DNA of 64,000 nucleotides from Porticoccaceae bacterium (GCA_902562425.1 CACETF010000010.1:37061-101060), one strand, 5' to 3'. Numbered from the stretch's first letter, positions 9,148 to 18,606 are shown. Made by a program: numbers and translations. Notes: generated by a model from the letters alone, not told the origin.

Positions 9148-11573
9148 TTTTTTTGTATCTTCACGTAGTGCCCCTTAAAGTCTTGTGTTTGTACACCAAC
9201 GACCCCATCTGACTCTCCGGGCTCAAAGAGTATTGAGGCTCTCCCATTAGCAAGTTGCCGCGTCAGCCCTCCACCCGGTGTGCCGAGACCCTTAACAAAC
9301 CTCCCTCCTCCACTGTGAGTAAAGTAGATGGTCTGTGTGCAGGTGATACAAAGCCTGTCCTTGCTATCGAACGCCTCTGCTTTGATGAACACGCTACTAT
9401 CTGATCTCCTTTCCGTCTTAAGATCAATTCGCTTGAGCTTTCCAGGCTTGTTAACCAGATAGTTCACTATGATTTCATGTTCTGCTACGACAGAAGAATC
9501 ATCGTCATATCCCTCAACCCTTAGTGTATTAATACCTTCCTCAAAAATTACGTTCCAAGATAACCCTGAGGCTGGATATTTTGTGATGTCACGGACCTTT
9601 GTCCCAAGAGCAATTCCATTTAGATAGAGTTGTGCACTACTCGAATTACAGAACACTGAGATTGTTTTGGCCTCACCGCGACGTCCATACCTATCAGTCC
9701 AAGTATCTGATTCAATCCAACAAACCGGCTCCTTTTTCCAATAACTTGCAAAAACATGGTAAGCGTCTTTAGGTTGTCCTGATCGATCAACTAACCCTTT
9801 CTGATTCACAAAAGGAATTGGATTTTCTGGGCGAATTGGTGTCCCAAAATCTTTAAAAGCCCACTGAGCCGAACCTGTAAATAATGGGTCCGTCTCTGAA
9901 TATCTGAGTGTCCAGTCGAAAAGGTCAACGATATATGTCTCATCCCATACGTAAGATTTTGCCACAGAAGTCACGCCGACCTGATTTACCGCCTCCTCAA
10001 CAGACACCTGTGCGCGCGCTCCGCCAACACCACCCCCTCCGAAAGGCGACTCAACGTGCCTTCCAACATGGGATGAACCCCCGTACTCCATATGCAATAA
10101 AGCAGGCACTTCCTCGCGATATTTCAAGATCGCTCCCTCATATTGATGGTATCCGCCCCCATACCATCCCATCCAAATGGACGGGGAATACACATCAACA
10201 ACTTCAGCCCCTTCAGTGAACTTTCTAATCACAGTTAGCCTATCAGGATCAATCTCTTTGGCCATAGCATGAAGGATTTTTAACTCCTTCAGCACCCTCG
10301 ACGTGCCAGTCATACCCGGCGCATCCGAGTCCCAAACCATCTCATTACCGAGCCCCCAAAAGAAAATACTCGGCCTATTGTAATTTTGCTCGATCATTCT
10401 TTTGGTAATGTGATGAGTGTTTTTCTGCCAAGCAGCCCCACCAACCCCGCCGCGATTCCATGGCACCTCGTCCCATAAGATCAAACCAAGACGATCAGCC
10501 TCATCATAAATCACAGGGTCATGAGGATAATGACCTAACCTGATAAAATTAGCTCCTAACTCCTTAATTTGCCTGATGTCTTTTTTTCTTTGTTCGTCAG
10601 GCATCGCTGAACCGAAGCCGGCATGATCCTCATGCAAATGTGTACCCCGCAATAGAAGCCTCTTCCCGTTCAAGAAAAACGGACCATGAGGCTTAAACTC
10701 GTACCAACGAAAGCCAAAATGGTCTTCAAAAATGTCAATTATGGAGTCCGTATCATCAATCATTTCAACCCGTAACCTATACAGAGAAGGGGTATCCGGC
10801 GACCAAAGTGCCGGATCTTGGACGACAAAATCTGAACCAGGACCAGATGCGAGGAGCGATCCGTCAGGTCCGAAGATCTTGCTCTCCAGCCGTGCTGGCT
10901 GAAAACCATCCTTTAAACTGAGGTCTGGGACCAATGACACCCGCCCGATGGAGCGGCTAACCTCTGGAGTCTTTATTTTAACACTCTTAATAAAAGAGGA
11001 TGGCTTCACCTCCAGCCAAACGTCTCGTGTCAATCCACCGAACTGGAAAAAATCCGCCTTTTGAGATGGTATTAGATCAATATCAATACCATTATCAACA
11101 CGCACATCAATAATGTTCTCTCCATCAAAAACGTATCCCGAGATCTCCACATCGAAGCTCACATAACCGCCCACGTGGCTATCGACAAGCTTTCCATTAA
11201 CGTAGATCTGTGCCTTCATCTGCGCGGCTTCAAAATGGAGAAAATATCGACGACTTTTGGAGGGATTGATGGTTAAGTACTTACGATACCAAGAGGCATC
11301 CCTACGATACCCTGTCACATTATCCGTGGTATCCTTGTCATTCCAGGTGTGCGGGAGATCGACCGCCTCCCAAGATTCCTCTTTCCAAAGCAGTGATTGA
11401 TTTGCACCGGCATTCTCAAGATATAACCAATCATCCGAGATTAACTGTCTATAAGAGCCATGTTCAGAGTTATTTTTTGCATCGCTGACATCTAGGGTCT
11501 CAGAGAAACAACCACCAAGGAGCCAAAGCACAACGAGCAAGAGCACCCCATTAGACAATGACCTAATATCCAC
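9144..11573 (-). CDS. GH2 glycoside hydrolase (beta-glucuronidase/galactosidase-type) lipoprotein
   Basis: Exo-acting retaining beta-glycosidase. The N-terminus has a lipobox (LLGGC), so the enzyme should be lipid-anchored in the periplasm. Domains in order are the GH2 sugar-binding jelly roll (ENAGANQSLLWKEESW), an immunoglobulin-like domain, a TIM barrel with the acid/base Glu in WGLGNEMVW and the nucleophile Glu in LHMEYGGSS, then C-terminal beta-sandwich domains like those in DUF4982-containing GH2 enzymes. The open frame begins with TTG at 11582, but the GAGGGGGG ribosome binding site touches it. The GTG at 11573 has a 9-base spacing and is preferred. Beta-glucuronidase or beta-galactosidase activity cannot be separated by eye. 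It lies 149 bases downstream of kduD and starts a coupled trio. Confidence 0.9.
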   Translation of the reverse strand: MDIRSLSNGVLLLVVLWLLGGCFSETLDVSDAKNNSEHGSYRQLISDDWLYLENAGANQSLLWKEESWEAVDLPHTWNDKDTTDNVTGYRRDASWYRKYLTINPSKSRRYFLHFEAAQMKAQIYVNGKLVDSHVGGYVSFDVEISGYVFDGENIIDVRVDNGIDIDLIPSQKADFFQFGGLTRDVWLEVKPSSFIKSVKIKTPEVSRSIGRVSLVPDLSLKDGFQPARLESKIFGPDGSLLASGPGSDFVVQDPALWSPDTPSLYRLRVEMIDDTDSIIDIFEDHFGFRWYEFKPHGPFFLNGKRLLLRGTHLHEDHAGFGSAMPDEQRKKDIRQIKELGANFIRLGHYPHDPVIYDEADRLGLILWDEVPWNRGGVGGAAWQKNTHHITKRMIEQNYNRPSIFFWGLGNEMVWDSDAPGMTGTSRVLKELKILHAMAKEIDPDRLTVIRKFTEGAEVVDVYSPSIWMGWYGGGYHQYEGAILKYREEVPALLHMEYGGSSHVGRHVESPFGGGGVGGARAQVSVEEAVNQVGVTSVAKSYVWDETYIVDLFDWTLRYSETDPLFTGSAQWAFKDFGTPIRPENPIPFVNQKGLVDRSGQPKDAYHVFASYWKKEPVCWIESDTWTDRYGRRGEAKTISVFCNSSSAQLYLNGIALGTKVRDITKYPASGLSWNVIFEEGINTLRVEGYDDDSSVVAEHEIIVNYLVNKPGKLKRIDLKTERRSDSSVFIKAEAFDSKDRLCITCTQTIYFTHSGGGRFVKGLGTPGGGLTRQLANGRASILFEPGESDGVVGVQTQDFKGHYVKIQKK

Positions 11574-11673
11574 TTTACACAACCCCCCTCTTGTGTCTTT
11601 TAAAATCCACCAATATATTTACGGGTGATATGTTTTCAGTCATCTTTGCAACTTTAAACACACTCTATAACTT

Positions 11674-11694
11674 TACTTAAGTACAATCCGATTG
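11674..11694. promoter_or_regulatory. Two adjacent palindromes between kduD and GH2
   Basis: TACTTAAGTA (11674-11683) is followed directly by CAATC-C-GATTG (11684-11694). They lie in the 149-base gap between kduD and the GH2 gene on the minus strand, where a secondary promoter or operator could sit. No clear -35/-10 pair was found, so the role is uncertain. Confidence 0.25.
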
Positions 11695-11731
11695 TTAAGA
11701 AAAAATAAATCAATCTCCACGGATAAATCTG

Positions 11732-12502
11732 CTAACGCCCCATCCAGCCACCATCAACCGTCAGGACATGACCGTTGACGTAATCAGCAGAGGAGGATGA
11801 AAGAAAAAGTGCTGCTCCCACAATATCCTCCGGCTTGCCCCAACGCTTTGCAGGAATCCTTGCCATAATTTCCTTGTTCCGAATAGGATCCGACCGCAAT
11901 GCTGCTGTGTTGTCGGTGGCAATATAACCTGGAGCGATTGCATTAACCTGCACTCCTCCCGACGCCCACTCATTAGCAAGCGCTTTTGTTAACTGAGCGA
12001 CGCCACCCTTGCTCGCGGCATAAGCTGGTACCGTTAGTCCTCCCTGAAAGCTGAGCAAAGACGCAATATTAATGATCTTTCCAGAACCTCGCTTAAACAT
12101 GTCTTTACCAATTTCTCTGCAAAACTGAAATACCCCTGTCAAATTAGTATCGATTACCGACTGCCAATCCTCATCTGTGTAGTCTTCGGAGGGAGCCCGA
12201 CGTATTGTTCCTGCATTATTCACCAAAATATCAATCTTCTCATAAAGGCGAAAAATAGCCTCGCAAGCCTCCTTAACATCGGTGGCCCGCGACTGATCAC
12301 AGCCGATTGCAGATGAGCGACGACCAAGGGCCTTTATTTCCGCCAAGGTACCCATAGCATTTTCTTGAGTTGAAGCTATGACTATGACATCAGCTCCTGC
12401 TTTTGCAAGGCCTAGAGCGATGGCTCGACCAATTCCACGGCTCGCGCCAGTTACCAATGCTGTTTTTTCGTTTAAATCGAAAGAAGTCATATTTAATCTC
12501 AT
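11732..12502 (-). CDS. kduD: 2-dehydro-3-deoxy-D-gluconate 5-dehydrogenase-like SDR
   Basis: Classical short-chain dehydrogenase expected to reduce 2,5-diketo-3-deoxygluconate to 2-keto-3-deoxygluconate with NADH, after KduI. Visible motifs are TGASRGIG for cofactor, NNAG, the catalytic Ser in NIASLLSFQGG, and Tyr/Lys in YAASKGG. The stretches IDILVNNAGTIRR, IINIASLLSFQGG, NAIAPGYIATDNT and SADYVNGH...DGGW closely match E. coli KduD as I remember it. It overlaps the TRAP large subunit by four bases (ATGA), so it is co-translated with the transporter; an internal ATG at 12490 is an alternative start. Because no UxuB is present, an additional or alternative fructuronate reductase role is possible. 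Confidence 0.88.
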   Translation of the reverse strand: MRLNMTSFDLNEKTALVTGASRGIGRAIALGLAKAGADVIVIASTQENAMGTLAEIKALGRRSSAIGCDQSRATDVKEACEAIFRLYEKIDILVNNAGTIRRAPSEDYTDEDWQSVIDTNLTGVFQFCREIGKDMFKRGSGKIINIASLLSFQGGLTVPAYAASKGGVAQLTKALANEWASGGVQVNAIAPGYIATDNTAALRSDPIRNKEIMARIPAKRWGKPEDIVGAALFLSSSSADYVNGHVLTVDGGWMGR

Positions 12503-13800
12503 TTAGTAATCAAGCCAAGGGCGTTGGGGACGCCCTCGCTCAATTGAGGAAGAAACGTCACTAACAACAGTACACTGATTAGAGCCAGATAAAGAATCTT
12601 TAAGGGCCGAATAAGACGCTGGATGGTAGTTCCAGCCACGGCACATCCGACGAATAGCACGCTGCCCACTGGAGGTGTACAAAGGCCAATCGACAAATTT
12701 AACACTAGCATGATCCCGAAATGGATTGGCGACATGCCTAGGTCGGTGGCTATGGGTAAAAAGATCGGCGTAAATATTAATATCGCAGGTGTGATGTCGA
12801 GGAATATCCCAATCAAAAGTAAAATAATATTGATCATTAGCAGGATGACTACAGGATTATCACTTATCCCTAACATGAAGTCGCTTATACTTTGCGGAAT
12901 ATTTTCGTATGTCAATACCCATGCCATCCCGGAAGAAACTCCGATCAGAAGGAGAACAATAGCTGTTGTTTCTATGGACTTTAGCATGATGTTGGGAAGA
13001 TCGAGGACAGTTATCTCGCCATAGTAAAGTGTCAATACGAGGCCGTATATTACCGCAACAGCACTCGCCTCGGTTGCGGTGAAAAGGCCAGCGACTATCC
13101 CCACTACGACAATCACTACCATAAAGATGCTGGGCCCAGCATCCAAAACCTTATAAATTGCGACTCCCAATGGAATGCGCTCGGACACCGGGAAATTGTG
13201 TTTTTTGGAATAGACAGCTGCCACCATCATTAACGCAACTCCGGCAATTATTCCGGGCACGTAACCTGCCATGAATAATGCCGCAATCGACACACCTCCT
13301 GCTGCTACCGCATAAACAATTAACACGTTACTGGGTGGAATCAACAGCCCCAAAATAGAGCCAGTCACTGTAACGGCAGTGCTAAATTCTCTGTCGTAGC
13401 CCTCCCTCTCCATTTTTGGAATCATAAACGAGCCAATTGCTGACGTCGCCGCAACTGCAGAACCTGAAATGGAGCCAAACAGCATGCACGAAAGCGTGTT
13501 TACAAGCGCAAGCCCACCGGGAATAGTGCCCATTAGTGCCTTCGCCGCTTCTATTAAGCGCTCCGCAATGCCCCCTCGTCCCATAAGGTACCCTGACATA
13601 ATAAAAAACGGGATCGACAACAAGGTAAAGCTATCAAGCCCTCCCGCAAGTCGCTGAGCCAGCGTCGTAGTCGCAAACTCGAAAGGCATACTCAACATTA
13701 AAGTGATCAAAGACGAGAGTGAAATACACACAGCGATTGGTACACCGAGGATAATCAAAGTAAAGAAAACACCTAGCAACACGAGTACAGTTAAAAGCAT
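12499..13800 (-). CDS. TRAP transporter large permease subunit (DctM)
   Basis: Inner-membrane, sodium-driven permease of a tripartite TRAP transporter. The protein is almost entirely hydrophobic, with a dozen or so predicted membrane helices and family motifs such as LGVPIAVCISL near the N-terminus, IPFFIMSGYLMGRGG, GSISGSAVAATSAIG, and IGLCTPPVGSVLFVGCAVA near the C-terminus. The open frame reaches an ATG at 13815 inside the small-subunit gene. The ATG at 13800 has a GAGGG eight bases upstream and matches the usual DctM N-terminus, so I prefer it. It sits between dctQ and kduD. The operon suggests a uronate or unsaturated uronate substrate rather than a C4-dicarboxylate. Confidence 0.93.
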   Translation of the reverse strand: MLLTVLVLLGVFFTLIILGVPIAVCISLSSLITLMLSMPFEFATTTLAQRLAGGLDSFTLLSIPFFIMSGYLMGRGGIAERLIEAAKALMGTIPGGLALVNTLSCMLFGSISGSAVAATSAIGSFMIPKMEREGYDREFSTAVTVTGSILGLLIPPSNVLIVYAVAAGGVSIAALFMAGYVPGIIAGVALMMVAAVYSKKHNFPVSERIPLGVAIYKVLDAGPSIFMVVIVVVGIVAGLFTATEASAVAVIYGLVLTLYYGEITVLDLPNIMLKSIETTAIVLLLIGVSSGMAWVLTYENIPQSISDFMLGISDNPVVILLMINIILLLIGIFLDITPAILIFTPIFLPIATDLGMSPIHFGIMLVLNLSIGLCTPPVGSVLFVGCAVAGTTIQRLIRPLKILYLALISVLLLVTFLPQLSEGVPNALGLITK

Positions 13801-13801
13801 C

Positions 13802-14329
13802 TCATTGGCCCTCATCTGGGTCTTTATGTGGTAGTGCGGCCTCTTCGCCCTTCCTATCGTTTGTCCGCAATATATTTACTATGTGATTGACAGCATAAAT
13901 CGATATTAAACTGCCGCTCAAAGGCAACACTAGATACACTTGGTACATCTGTATTCCAAGCGCAGCAGAGGTCTGCTCAAGGTCTTTGGTCAGTTCAACG
14001 AGCTGGAATCCTCCGAATATTAATATCACAACCGCAAACACCAGACTCACAAGCATCGCAAGCACTTCGGCAATAATCCGCTCTCCTTCTTCAAGTGTTG
14101 TCAAAAAGACGTCAATACAAACATGCATTCGGTTTCGGAATGTATAAACGGCTCCAAGCATACCCAACCATATCAGTAAAAATCGTGCCAGCTCCTCAGT
14201 CACAGAGCTTGGCGCTTGTAAGGCATACCTGCCGACAACTTGCCAAAGCACAACAATTAACATCGACGTGCCAATAATCAGGAGTGCTATCTTTAGAAAA
14301 TTATCTAACACACTTATTAAACTCCTCAA
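13802..14329 (-). CDS. TRAP transporter small permease subunit (DctQ)
   Basis: Small membrane subunit of the TRAP transporter, with four predicted membrane helices (LLIIGTSMLIVVLWQVVGRY first) and the characteristic EELARFLLIWLGMLGAVYTFRNRMHVCIDVF segment split across helices 2 and 3. At 175 residues it has the normal family length. The start is TTG, overlapping the dctP stop as TTGA, with a GGAGG seven bases upstream, so coupled translation is likely. It pairs with DctM immediately downstream. Confidence 0.9.
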   Translation of the reverse strand: MRSLISVLDNFLKIALLIIGTSMLIVVLWQVVGRYALQAPSSVTEELARFLLIWLGMLGAVYTFRNRMHVCIDVFLTTLEEGERIIAEVLAMLVSLVFAVVILIFGGFQLVELTKDLEQTSAALGIQMYQVYLVLPLSGSLISIYAVNHIVNILRTNDRKGEEAALPHKDPDEGQ

Positions 14330-15330
14330 GGTGACGCCTCCAGGGCTTCCACTTGCTTTATGATGGATCCAAGCTCACTATCGCGAAACGCAGCCCTCAT
14401 ACCTGCCACCGCTGCCCTAAAAGGCTTTTTATCAGGATAGATCACTTGTACACCAGCGGCCTTGACTTGTTGCAAAGCATGTGTTTCTGCTTCTGCCCAA
14501 AGCTTTTTTTGGAGGTCCACCGACTCGGCGACCGCTCGATTGAGCCATCCTTTTTGCTCCTCTGAAAGCCTGTCGAAGACAGCGCTGGACATCACCAGTA
14601 CATCTGGGACCGAGGTGTGTTCATCTAAGGTGTAATATTTAGCAGCCTCATAATGCTTTGATAAAAAATATGATGGAGGATTGTTCTCTGCTCCGTCCAC
14701 CACACCCTGTTGAAGCGCGGTATATAGCTCGCCCCATGTTATGGGGGTTGCAGCTCCTCCAAGAGCTTCTACCATCTTTATGGACGTACGGCTAGGCAAA
14801 ACACGCACCTTCTTACCCAAAAGATCTTGCGGGGCATTTACCGCAGAATCGCTCATATAAAAACTCCTACTACCTGCATCATAGTAGCCTACCCCTTTCA
14901 GCCTGACGGCACCGAGGGTATCAAGCATCGACTTGCCAATATGACTGTCAAGCACCCGCCAATAGTGATCACTGTCCAAAAATAGGTACGGTATAGAAAA
15001 TAGACGCATGCCTGAAGAGAAACCTTCAAGCGAGATGGCAGACACCTTTGTCATAGCAATCGATCCAACTTGCAACATCTCAATCATTTCCCTTTCGCTG
15101 CCCAGTTGCCCATTAAGATAGATGTCAATCCGCATCTTTCCGCTTGAGAATACAAAAAGACGTTCAGCCATGTGCTCCATAGCCCTGTGAACCGGATGCT
15201 CAGCGCTCAATCCATGGGCGAGCTTTAATACAGTAAGCTCTGAAGAATTATCATGCTTCAAGAGGACAAAGCTCGATAACAGAATCGGAACTAAAACCAC
15301 TGTTATCAGTAGGACCCTCGACAATTTCAT
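14326..15330 (-). CDS. TRAP transporter solute-binding protein (DctP family)
   Basis: Periplasmic binding protein that delivers substrate to DctQM. A signal/anchor segment occupies about residues 1-24, followed by the DctP-family fold: LKLAHGLSAEHPVHRAMEHMAE at the N-terminus, GYYDAGSRSFYM, VRVLPSRTSIKMVEALGGAATPITWGELYTALQQGVVDGAENNP, the last two being family signature regions containing the conserved substrate-binding Arg. Length (334) is typical. It overlaps GH105 upstream and dctQ downstream by four bases each. The GH105-DctPQM-KduD order strongly suggests transport of glucuronate, galacturonate or the linear unsaturated uronate product. Confidence 0.93.
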   Translation of the reverse strand: MKLSRVLLITVVLVPILLSSFVLLKHDNSSELTVLKLAHGLSAEHPVHRAMEHMAERLFVFSSGKMRIDIYLNGQLGSEREMIEMLQVGSIAMTKVSAISLEGFSSGMRLFSIPYLFLDSDHYWRVLDSHIGKSMLDTLGAVRLKGVGYYDAGSRSFYMSDSAVNAPQDLLGKKVRVLPSRTSIKMVEALGGAATPITWGELYTALQQGVVDGAENNPPSYFLSKHYEAAKYYTLDEHTSVPDVLVMSSAVFDRLSEEQKGWLNRAVAESVDLQKKLWAEAETHALQQVKAAGVQVIYPDKKPFRAAVAGMRAAFRDSELGSIIKQVEALEASP

Positions 15331-16550
15331 TTTGGTAATATTCCCGCAGTGTGAAGCCTCAACACCGCCGCACCTGCAAGCAGAAAAGCGCCCGCCCCAT
15401 AAAGTTGGGTTTCATCCTCAAACACCTGATCCGGAGCCTCACCCACCTGTTGAACCCAACCAATCATGCCTGACGGAGCTACTGCGCGTGTAAGTGCACT
15501 CCAACCCAATAATACAGAGGACAAATATGTGTCTTTGTCTAACAAACCACTTGATATGCCCCAACCCAAGCCCGCGATAAAAAAGGCGGTCCCGCTGGTC
15601 TCAGGGACAGGGTAAAGATCGCCCGCCCTCAATGAGACCGGCCAAAAACCCTCCTCTGTTTGAAGGGGAAGTAATGCAGCTGCCATTGCAAGGTATAATT
15701 CAGTGTATTTTTCCAAGTCCGGATGATCGTTAGGGAGGTTATCAATTATGTCAGTTAAACCTGAGAATACCCATCCATTTCCCCTGCTCCAAAAAATTTT
15801 TTCACCATTTGACTCTCTCTTTGAAAAAAAACGGCTGTCTCGGAAAAAAAGGCCACTATCTTTATCAAAAAGATATTCAACCGTTAGCCAAAACTCTCTA
15901 TTTGCAAAATCAACATAGTCATGATTTCCTGTTATTTTGGTCAACTTAGTCCAGACAGGTGGCGACATGAACAGAGCATCAGACCAGCACCACCTTTTTA
16001 GACATTGTTTATAGTACCCCTCATCCACACCCGGCAAATTAAAGTCAAGCGGCACGTCCGAAGGTGCCGATAATATGAAATCAAACTGTCTTTGGGTGGG
16101 CTCAAACATCACAGGGTCTGAAAAGTAATCATAGAGTACAAGGTAGTACTGACCAACCACATGATCGTCAGCGTGATAAATTCTGTCTCCCAGCTTAAAC
16201 TCTTGGCTTGAACCAACATCATGCAGCCAAAGCAGCTTTTCCTCGTCACCTGATTCCGTGGCCCAATCTGCAAGCCCCTTAAAAAAGGTACCCTGATGCC
16301 ATTCCCTTGGATCTCGAGAACGCTCTATAAATGTTCTTATGTGCCCGTCAAAATCGTGCAGATGATCTAACTGCCAATCTGCTACTCGGTTCGTAATCTT
16401 TTTGATGCTCTGCTGCGTTGTCGAGATCTCATAAGTCTCTGAATCGCTATCAACCTTAGAGTAAGAGCATGCGCTGATCCAGCATGAAAACAGAATAATA
16501 CCGACTGTTTTTAACAAAAACTCCACTCGTAGAAGAAATTCATTGTTCAT
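15327..16550 (-). CDS. GH105/GH88-type unsaturated glucuronyl hydrolase, lipoprotein
   Basis: Removes the 4,5-unsaturated uronic acid left at the non-reducing end by the lyases, giving a sugar that opens to 5-keto-4-deoxyuronate for KduI. A lipobox (ISAC) predicts a lipid-anchored periplasmic protein. The (alpha/alpha)6-barrel family features are visible: WHQGTFFKGLADW, CWSDALFMSPPVW with the catalytic Asp, and WSRGNGWVFSGL, which is typical of GH105. Length (407) is normal for GH105. The start is supported by GAGGGG six bases upstream. It is the first gene of the minus operon and is divergent from the DUF4861/kduI arm across a 96-base gap. Confidence 0.9.
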   Translation of the reverse strand: MNNEFLLRVEFLLKTVGIILFSCWISACSYSKVDSDSETYEISTTQQSIKKITNRVADWQLDHLHDFDGHIRTFIERSRDPREWHQGTFFKGLADWATESGDEEKLLWLHDVGSSQEFKLGDRIYHADDHVVGQYYLVLYDYFSDPVMFEPTQRQFDFILSAPSDVPLDFNLPGVDEGYYKQCLKRWCWSDALFMSPPVWTKLTKITGNHDYVDFANREFWLTVEYLFDKDSGLFFRDSRFFSKRESNGEKIFWSRGNGWVFSGLTDIIDNLPNDHPDLEKYTELYLAMAAALLPLQTEEGFWPVSLRAGDLYPVPETSGTAFFIAGLGWGISSGLLDKDTYLSSVLLGWSALTRAVAPSGMIGWVQQVGEAPDQVFEDETQLYGAGAFLLAGAAVLRLHTAGILPK

Positions 16551-16646
16551 TTGGACCCCTCAAATTTTTCAATCCGTTATACCAGCCATGATTATTTTGG
16601 TCAAACGCATGTTGCATATCAGACATGTTTTCGTTAGTGTTTCACG
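16551..16646. promoter_or_regulatory. Divergent promoter region, GH105 operon / DUF4861-kduI
   Basis: A 96-base gap between two divergent operons, which must hold both promoters. I see TTGGTC with AT-rich sequence on the plus side but no textbook pair of boxes, and no copy of the 13-bp palindrome found at the other units. Confidence 0.45.
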
Positions 16647-17615
16647 ATGAAAATCACAGCCAAGCGTATATCTAAGTCTTTACAATCAATGCTGTTTGCA
16701 CTCATTGCGATCTTTTTTTTGGGGTGTGGCAAGTCGCAGAATCCTGCAACAGATACCCACCAAAACGAGACAAAAACAATACAAATGCAGGTGCAGGCCG
16801 ACATCGGACTGCTAGCGCTTGGAGGCCAGTCAGTTGAATACGTGGCTACCCCGCCTGATTATAAGCCTGGAGACAACCTCATAACTTATGAGGGCCCTGG
16901 ATGGGAATCTCAAATGGTCGGCTATCGACTCTACCTTGATGGTCGTAATGCGATTGACGTATTCGGCAAAAAAACCGCCGACATGATTCTGAAGCAAGTA
17001 GGGCGTGGAGATGATTACCATCAGATACAATCCTGGGGCATGGATATTTTGAAGGTTGGCGCGTCGCTTGGTAGTGGAGGTTTTGGTGTTTATGAGGACG
17101 GTGAGGCGGTACAAATCGGCCCCGCAGCCCAATTTTCAGCAAAAATTCTGAAAAATGGACCGCAAATTTCCATAGTAGAAGTGAACCACAAGCAATCACA
17201 AAAGTGTGGCGGAGACGTCACAGCAAGGTACATCATACAGAGTGGTTCGAGATTAACACGAGTCGAGGTGGATAGCCAATGTCACTTACCTTTGGTGGCG
17301 GGCTTGGTCAAGCATCCTGAAACAAAAAAGATTTTTCAACTCGAAAAAGGGGCTGGTTGGAGTTACATCGCAAGATATGGTGGCCAAAGTCTTGTGCCAG
17401 ATAACCTCGGGCTTGCAATATTTTTCAGATCCGAGGATATTGTGTCTTTGGGGGAAGATCCAAATGACGATTACATCATCTTTAAGAATGACCGTAACCC
17501 TGAATACTTTCTTGCCGCCGCTTGGGAACAAGAGCCAGCTGGAATCCGAAACAACAGCGATTTTCAGATCTGGCTTAGCGACACGTTGGTAGAGCTAAAT
17601 ACCACATCACCATAA
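16647..17615 (+). CDS. DUF4861 lipoprotein, uronate-locus associated
   Basis: Secreted protein of the DUF4861 type, marked by YEGPGWESQMVGYRLYLDGRNAIDVFGK, GRGDDYHQIQSWGMDILKVG and GFGVYEDG. The N-terminus has a hydrophobic segment ending FFLGC, consistent with a lipoprotein. DUF4861 proteins are repeatedly found beside pectin, alginate and ulvan genes, but I know of no settled activity. Here the gene ends 19 bases before kduI and likely shares its transcript. Length is 322 residues, somewhat shorter than many family members. It is an attractive candidate for a binding or processing protein of the lyase product. Confidence 0.75.
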   Translation: MKITAKRISKSLQSMLFALIAIFFLGCGKSQNPATDTHQNETKTIQMQVQADIGLLALGGQSVEYVATPPDYKPGDNLITYEGPGWESQMVGYRLYLDGRNAIDVFGKKTADMILKQVGRGDDYHQIQSWGMDILKVGASLGSGGFGVYEDGEAVQIGPAAQFSAKILKNGPQISIVEVNHKQSQKCGGDVTARYIIQSGSRLTRVEVDSQCHLPLVAGLVKHPETKKIFQLEKGAGWSYIARYGGQSLVPDNLGLAIFFRSEDIVSLGEDPNDDYIIFKNDRNPEYFLAAAWEQEPAGIRNNSDFQIWLSDTLVELNTTSP

Positions 17616-17634
17616 CACCTTACAGGATTGCATA

Positions 17635-18465
17635 ATGAAAATACGCCACACTGCCGACATTGTCCGTTACAAAACGATGACAAATATGGAACTATCAGAC
17701 ACCTTTACCATCCGTGATTTATTTGCGCGAGGCTGTATTTCCTCTGTTTACTCGGACATCGATCGAGGCATTATTGGATCTGCAGTACCTGATAGCTCCG
17801 ATCTTTTGCTCGAGACATCAGATGCCATAAGGTCAGACTTTTTTGCAGAGCGGCGTGAGATTGGCGTTATTAATATCGGTGGGAGCGGGCAGATTAAGGT
17901 AGGTGAGAAGCTGTTTCCGCTCGAGAAGCTAGATAGTCTATATATCGGGCGAGGATCAAAAGATATTGCTTTTAGTAGCAACGATCTGAGTCAGCCTGCG
18001 AAATTCTATTTTGTAAGCTATCCTGCTCACAAAAACTATCCCACTACTCACATCAAGCAGAAAAACGTGCCCAGAAAAGAAATGGGTGAGCAAAGTAGAA
18101 GCAACAAGCGCGTAATCTTTCAGTCAATCCACCCAGATAGAGTAGCTACGTGCCAGCTATTAATGGGTTTTACGATGCTCGATGTTGGAAGTGTTTGGAA
18201 CACCTTCCCTCCACATACGCATCTCAGACGATCCGAGTTCTACCTCTACTTCGACCTCACAGAAGACTCTAGGATTTTCCACTTTATGGGTGAAGAGGAT
18301 TCTGTAAAGACTTTGATACTAAAAAATCAAGATGTAGCTCTTTCCCCAAGTTGGTCGATGCACTGCGGAGCGGGCACCAGTGCCTACAGTTTTGTTTGGG
18401 CGATGGGTGGGGAGAACCAGGACTTTGACGATATGGATTTTATAGACTCTCAAGATCTTGCATAA
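17635..18465 (+). CDS. kduI: 5-keto-4-deoxyuronate isomerase
   Basis: Cupin enzyme converting 5-keto-4-deoxyuronate to 2,5-diketo-3-deoxygluconate, the step between GH105 product and KduD. The zinc ligands of the family are visible: PPHTHLRRSE (His, His, Glu) around residues 195-203 and the last His in SPSWSMHCGAGT near residue 242. FVWAMGGENQDFDDMD closes the family pattern. Length (276) equals that of known KduI proteins. An AGGA lies eight bases before the ATG. Its presence shows that unsaturated uronates are produced by lyases in this locus. Confidence 0.96.
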   Translation: MKIRHTADIVRYKTMTNMELSDTFTIRDLFARGCISSVYSDIDRGIIGSAVPDSSDLLLETSDAIRSDFFAERREIGVINIGGSGQIKVGEKLFPLEKLDSLYIGRGSKDIAFSSNDLSQPAKFYFVSYPAHKNYPTTHIKQKNVPRKEMGEQSRSNKRVIFQSIHPDRVATCQLLMGFTMLDVGSVWNTFPPHTHLRRSEFYLYFDLTEDSRIFHFMGEEDSVKTLILKNQDVALSPSWSMHCGAGTSAYSFVWAMGGENQDFDDMDFIDSQDLA

Positions 18466-18516
18466 ATTGTCATGTAACTGTAGGCAACCGGATTTTTACG
18501 CAACAGATAGGACAAT

Positions 18517-18526
18517 AGTGTACACT
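18517..18526. promoter_or_regulatory. 10-bp palindrome upstream of receptor 2 promoter
   Basis: Perfect palindrome AGTGTACACT located 40 bases upstream of the predicted -35 box of receptor 2. A related ACACGTGT lies inside the promoter spacer (18577-18584). Position fits an activator site, but the sequence alone cannot show use. Confidence 0.3.
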
Positions 18527-18566
18527 TTAATGTGGAAATAGCGGCTTTTTTTAGCGTGGCGATGTG

Positions 18567-18595
18567 TTGATTGTCCACACGTGTAGCTGTATCAT
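18567..18595 (+). promoter_or_regulatory. Predicted sigma70 promoter of TonB receptor 2
   Basis: TTGATT (18567-18572), a 17-base spacer, then TATCAT (18590-18595), each close to consensus. The leader to the preferred ATG at 18669 would be about 65 bases and contains the palindrome at 18607-18619. This makes receptor 2 transcribable separately from kduI. Confidence 0.6.
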
Positions 18596-18606
18596 TTAGC
18601 GAAGAC

